64,000 bases of DNA, taken from positions 1 to 64,000 of the forward strand of contig JAAYJV010000048.1 in the NCBI GenBank assembly GCA_012522755.1, in the 5' to 3' direction. The notes below the pieces were generated by a model. The model saw only the letters and a list, made by a program, of their open reading frames with translations, was not told the origin of the DNA and did no database searches. The stretch is from Candidatus Hydrogenedens sp. GTDB taxonomy: Bacteria > Hydrogenedentota > Hydrogenedentia > Hydrogenedentales > CAITNO01. Below, one piece after another: positions 61,176 to 64,000 of this stretch; the first letter of the stretch is position 1; every line of letters starts with the position of its first letter. The position numbers were made by a program, and so were the translations under genes.

Positions 61176-62246
61176 ATGAAAGCCGGAAAAGGACGTATGA
61201 AACCGCCTGTATCGCTCAATGAGCGTGAACAGGTGATTCTGCAAGCGGTCATCAACAGTTATGTGGCCCATGCGGAGCCTGTCGGTTCCCGTACCGTCGT
61301 GAAGCGTTTTGGCTTGAATTTGAGTGCAGCCACAGTGCGCAATGTCATGGCTGATCTTGAAGAGCAGGGCTACCTGCAGCAGGTACACACCAGTTCGGGC
61401 CGGATCCCCACCGATGCCGGATATCGTTATTATGTTGATTATCTGATGAAGGTACAGCGTTTGACTCAGTCCGAGCGTCGGCGTATAGACGATGAGTTTA
61501 AAAGACAGCTCAGCGATGTGGACGGTGTTCTCCGTCACACGAGCCAGCTGCTTGCTCTGGTCTCCCATCAGGCGGGGCTGGTTGAAGCGCTGGATATGGA
61601 GCAGGCGAAAGTTCAGCGTTTTGAGTTGATGCGCATCAGTGATGACCGTGTTGCGGTTCTGATTGTTGACAACTTCGGTTCCGTCCATACCCTGCCCACG
61701 ACGGTAAAAGCCTCGGCCGGCCAGGATCAGCTGAGCTCCTTGAGTAATTTTTTGAATTGTAATTTTCAGGGGATGACCCTGGGCACCCTTTCCGGGGCGA
61801 TTCGCGGCCGACTGGGCGACGAACTCGCTGAGCAGCGTGATCTCGCCCACAGCGTACTGGATATTCTGGATACGATGCCTCAGCGCCGGGGACGTCGCCT
61901 TTTTTTGGAAGGTGCTGTTCAGCTATTTGAACAGCCTGAATTTCAGAGTATTGATCAGGCCCGTGAAGTGTTCGGACTCCTGGACGAGCATGACCGGCTG
62001 ATTTCGCTTCTTCGCAAGGCTGTGTCCGAAGATGGCGGCCCTGCAGTATTTATCAGTCAGGAAAAAGACGATACTGTCGGTGTGGAAGATATCGGTGTGG
62101 TGGCTGCGCCCTATCATGTTGATGGTAAACCGGTGGGGCTTATCGGTATTCTGGGTCCCCGGCGTATGCCCTATTCGAAGCTGACGGCTATCGTACAGCA
62201 TACTTCCGAGGTGGTCGGTCGTTTTTTAACCCGGCTCATGCGTTGA
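61176..62246 (+). CDS. hrcA: Heat-inducible transcription repressor HrcA
   Basis: This 356-aa repressor has an N-terminal winged helix (REQVILQAVINSYVAHAEPV, GSRTVVKRFGLNLSAATVRN) and the signature VHTSSGRIPTDAGYRYYVDYL. GAF-like and dimerisation regions follow, with PYHVDGKPVGLIGILGPRRMPY near the C-terminus. It binds the CIRCE element 19 bases upstream of its own start, so the operon is autoregulated. The start has ACAGGAG. grpE follows 35 bases downstream. Confidence 0.96.
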   Translation: MKAGKGRMKPPVSLNEREQVILQAVINSYVAHAEPVGSRTVVKRFGLNLSAATVRNVMADLEEQGYLQQVHTSSGRIPTDAGYRYYVDYLMKVQRLTQSERRRIDDEFKRQLSDVDGVLRHTSQLLALVSHQAGLVEALDMEQAKVQRFELMRISDDRVAVLIVDNFGSVHTLPTTVKASAGQDQLSSLSNFLNCNFQGMTLGTLSGAIRGRLGDELAEQRDLAHSVLDILDTMPQRRGRRLFLEGAVQLFEQPEFQSIDQAREVFGLLDEHDRLISLLRKAVSEDGGPAVFISQEKDDTVGVEDIGVVAAPYHVDGKPVGLIGILGPRRMPYSKLTAIVQHTSEVVGRFLTRLMR

Positions 62247-62281
62247 CAGAGCCTGGAAGTTTAAAGAAATCCTGTTAACAG

Positions 62282-62965
62282 ATGAGTGATTCCATGGATA
62301 AAACAGAATTCGAAAAAATGTTGGAACGTAAAGCAGCTGAAGAGCAGGCGGCAAAAATTCTCGAAGAAGTGCAGGAGACTCCTGAAGTGATTATAGAGGA
62401 GCCTGCTGCTGAGGACACCGAGTTGGAGAGCCTGCAGAAAGCGCTTGAAGCAGCCGTGCTGGAGCGTGATGGGCTCATGGACCAGCTCTTGCGTGCCCGG
62501 GCCGATTTTGACAACTATAAGAAACGCAATTTCCGCGACATGGAGCAGCTCCGTGCGACGGCTTCCATCAATCTGGTGCGGGCTCTCCTGCCTGTTCTTG
62601 ACAATATGGAACGTGCTCTGGCTCATGCAGCTGAGGAGAATCCCCTTACAGAAGGTATTCTCATGGTCCGGAAACAACTGCTTGAAGTGTTGGGTGCCGA
62701 GGGACTCACAGCCATTGAAGCCAAAGGTGCCGAATTTGATCCCAATTATCATGAGGCCCTGGCCATGACACCGGCTGATTGCAGTCCGGGCACTGTCATG
62801 GAAGAATATGAGCGGGGCTATCTGCTCAGGGACGTTCTGTTACGTCCGGCCAAGGTGATTGTAAGTTGTGAATTGGAAGACAGTGTCTCTGATGAGGGAG
62901 AGGCTGATTCTGACGATACGATAAATGAAACAGTGTTTTCTGAAACAGAAGAAGATGAGAAATGA
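62282..62965 (+). CDS. grpE: Nucleotide exchange factor GrpE
   Basis: This 227-aa protein has an acidic N-terminal tail, a long coiled-coil helix (LLRARADFDNYKKRNFRDME) and the C-terminal beta domain with PNYHEALAM and GYLLRDVLLRPAKVIVS. GrpE exchanges ADP on DnaK. An unusually acidic 30-residue C-terminal tail follows the conserved end. It sits between hrcA and dnaK as in many bacteria. No clear Shine-Dalgarno is seen, so translation may depend on hrcA. Confidence 0.95.
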   Translation: MSDSMDKTEFEKMLERKAAEEQAAKILEEVQETPEVIIEEPAAEDTELESLQKALEAAVLERDGLMDQLLRARADFDNYKKRNFRDMEQLRATASINLVRALLPVLDNMERALAHAAEENPLTEGILMVRKQLLEVLGAEGLTAIEAKGAEFDPNYHEALAMTPADCSPGTVMEEYERGYLLRDVLLRPAKVIVSCELEDSVSDEGEADSDDTINETVFSETEEDEK

Positions 62966-63001
62966 TCGTGTGCTGCTACACATCTGAAGGAGAGATAAAC
63001 T

Positions 63002-64000
63002 ATGGGTAAAGTTATCGGAATAGACCTGGGTACGACAAACTCATGTGTTGCCGTCATGGAAGGCGGAGAATCCGTTGTCATTACCAATGCGGAAGGCAAT
63101 CGCACCACCCCCTCCGTCGTAGCCTTCAACAAAGAGGGCGAACGGCTTGTCGGTGCTGTTGCCAAGCGGCAGGCTGTGACAAACCCACAAAATACAATTT
63201 TCAGCATCAAGCGCTTTATGGGGCGGCGACACAATGAAGTGAAAGAAGAAGAAAAGATTGTCCCCTTCAGCATCGCTTCCAGTTCATCAGGCGATCTGGA
63301 GGTCAGCATTCAGAGTAAATCCTATCGTCCCCCTGAAATTTCGGCCATGATCCTCCAGAAAATGAAAGAAACAGCCGAAGCCTATCTGGGCGAGACAGTG
63401 ACCCAGGCTGTGATAACCGTCCCGGCCTACTTCAATGATTCACAGCGTCAGGCTACAAAAGACGCCGGGCGTATTGCGGGGCTTGAAGTACTGCGTATCA
63501 TCAACGAGCCCACAGCAGCCGCGCTGGCCTATGGCATGGAAAAGAAAAAAGACGAAAAAGTCGTTGTCTATGATCTGGGCGGCGGTACTTTCGACGTCTC
63601 TGTGCTCTCCATCGGCGATGACAGCTTTGAAGTGCTCAGCACCAACGGTGACACCCATCTCGGTGGTGATGACTTTGACCAGAAAGTGATCGACTGGCTG
63701 GCGGAAGAATTTCTGCGGGACCAGGGCATTGATCTGCGCAAAGACCCCATGGCTCTGCAACGCCTGAAAGAAGCGGCTGAAAAGGCCAAATGTGAGTTGT
63801 CCAGCGCTACGACCACCGATGTGAATCTGCCCTTTATCACTGCTGACCAGGCCGGGCCCAAACATCTGAACTATACCCTGAGTCGAGCCAAACTCGAACA
63901 GCTCTGTGATGCACTGTTGCAGCGTACCAAAAACCCCTGTTACCGTGCTCTCGAAGATGCGGGCCTGTCCTCCGCAGAGATCAATGAAGTGATCCTCGTG
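63002..64000 (+). CDS. dnaK: Chaperone DnaK, N-terminal part (runs off the window)
   Basis: The first 333 codons of Hsp70 are present. The nucleotide-binding domain shows [50 protein letters not shown] and [14 protein letters not shown]. The start has GAAGGAGA. The protein refolds and holds unfolded clients with GrpE and DnaJ; the substrate-binding domain lies beyond the window end. In the region about 68-100 the insertion [20 protein letters not shown] is of the kind found in Gram-negative DnaK. Confidence 0.98.
   Translation, partial: MGKVIGIDLGTTNSCVAVMEGGESVVITNAEGNRTTPSVVAFNKEGERLVGAVAKRQAVTNPQNTIFSIKRFMGRRHNEVKEEEKIVPFSIASSSSGDLEVSIQSKSYRPPEISAMILQKMKETAEAYLGETVTQAVITVPAYFNDSQRQATKDAGRIAGLEVLRIINEPTAAALAYGMEKKKDEKVVVYDLGGGTFDVSVLSIGDDSFEVLSTNGDTHLGGDDFDQKVIDWLAEEFLRDQGIDLRKDPMALQRLKEAAEKAKCELSSATTTDVNLPFITADQAGPKHLNYTLSRAKLEQLCDALLQRTKNPCYRALEDAGLSSAEINEVILV

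Overview
The window looks like chromosome from an uncultured Gram-negative, heterotrophic bacterium of the PVC/Hydrogenedentes type. Supporting signs are many Tat- or Sec-exported sugar oxidoreductases and sugar-isomerase-like TIM barrels, GH42-like and GH3 glycosidases, an exported EF-hand protein with Glu-Gly-Glu linkers, an O-antigen-ligase family membrane protein, a type IV pilin, bacillithiol genes and short 9-bp tandem repeats between genes. The lineage is inferred from gene content and style; there is no rRNA gene here. I saw no tRNA, rRNA, CRISPR array, prophage or insertion sequence.

Layout. 1-579 is a repeat-rich spacer. 580-14932 is a glycan-catabolism block: Gfo/Idh/MocA oxidoreductase, SGNH esterase, two Tat-exported sugar isomerase-like proteins, a 1219-aa GH42-like protein, an M15 peptidase, bacterioferritin, an exported phosphoesterase, an alpha/beta hydrolase and a GH3 beta-glucosidase. 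15142-17860 is hpf-hprK-rsgA. 17890-24709 holds an unrecognised small protein, a third sugar isomerase-like protein, a response regulator with a degenerate GGDEF domain, a DUF72 protein and a large FAD/Fe-S dehydrogenase. 24714-27380 (minus) is a ferrous-iron uptake operon (FeoB-associated Cys-rich peptide, feoA, feoB). 27807-33913 carries a membrane-anchored GH42-like protein, an O-antigen-ligase/TPR protein and a TPR protein.

33942-45037 is mostly housekeeping: cimA, an apgM-type mutase, a type IV pilin with a near-consensus sigma-54 promoter, nadA, a MATE transporter, an RluD-type pseudouridine synthase, an ECF sigma factor, leuB and a dGTPase. 52303 down to 45020 is a probable minus-strand operon dxr-rseP-lysC-methyltransferase-bshC-bshB1. 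52643-60405 contains the EF-hand surface protein, a DUF89 protein, a DnaA-type AAA+ ATPase fused to coiled coil, an HD phosphohydrolase, a ThuA-like protein, prepilin peptidase and an MBL-fold hydrolase. The window ends with another repeat-rich spacer and the CIRCE-controlled heat-shock operon hrcA-grpE-dnaK; dnaK runs off the end.

How the genes fit together: cimA and leuB supply the citramalate route to 2-oxobutyrate for isoleucine. Pilin and prepilin peptidase belong to one export/assembly pathway. The bsh genes, with a translationally coupled methyltransferase, suggest bacillithiol, possibly in N-methylated form. The most unusual items are the DnaA-like coiled-coil ATPase, the apparent ATA start of feoA, the methyltransferase-bshC-bshB1 coupling, the sigma-54 promoter with paired upstream repeats at the pilin, and a composite repeat module found in the same order at both ends of the window.
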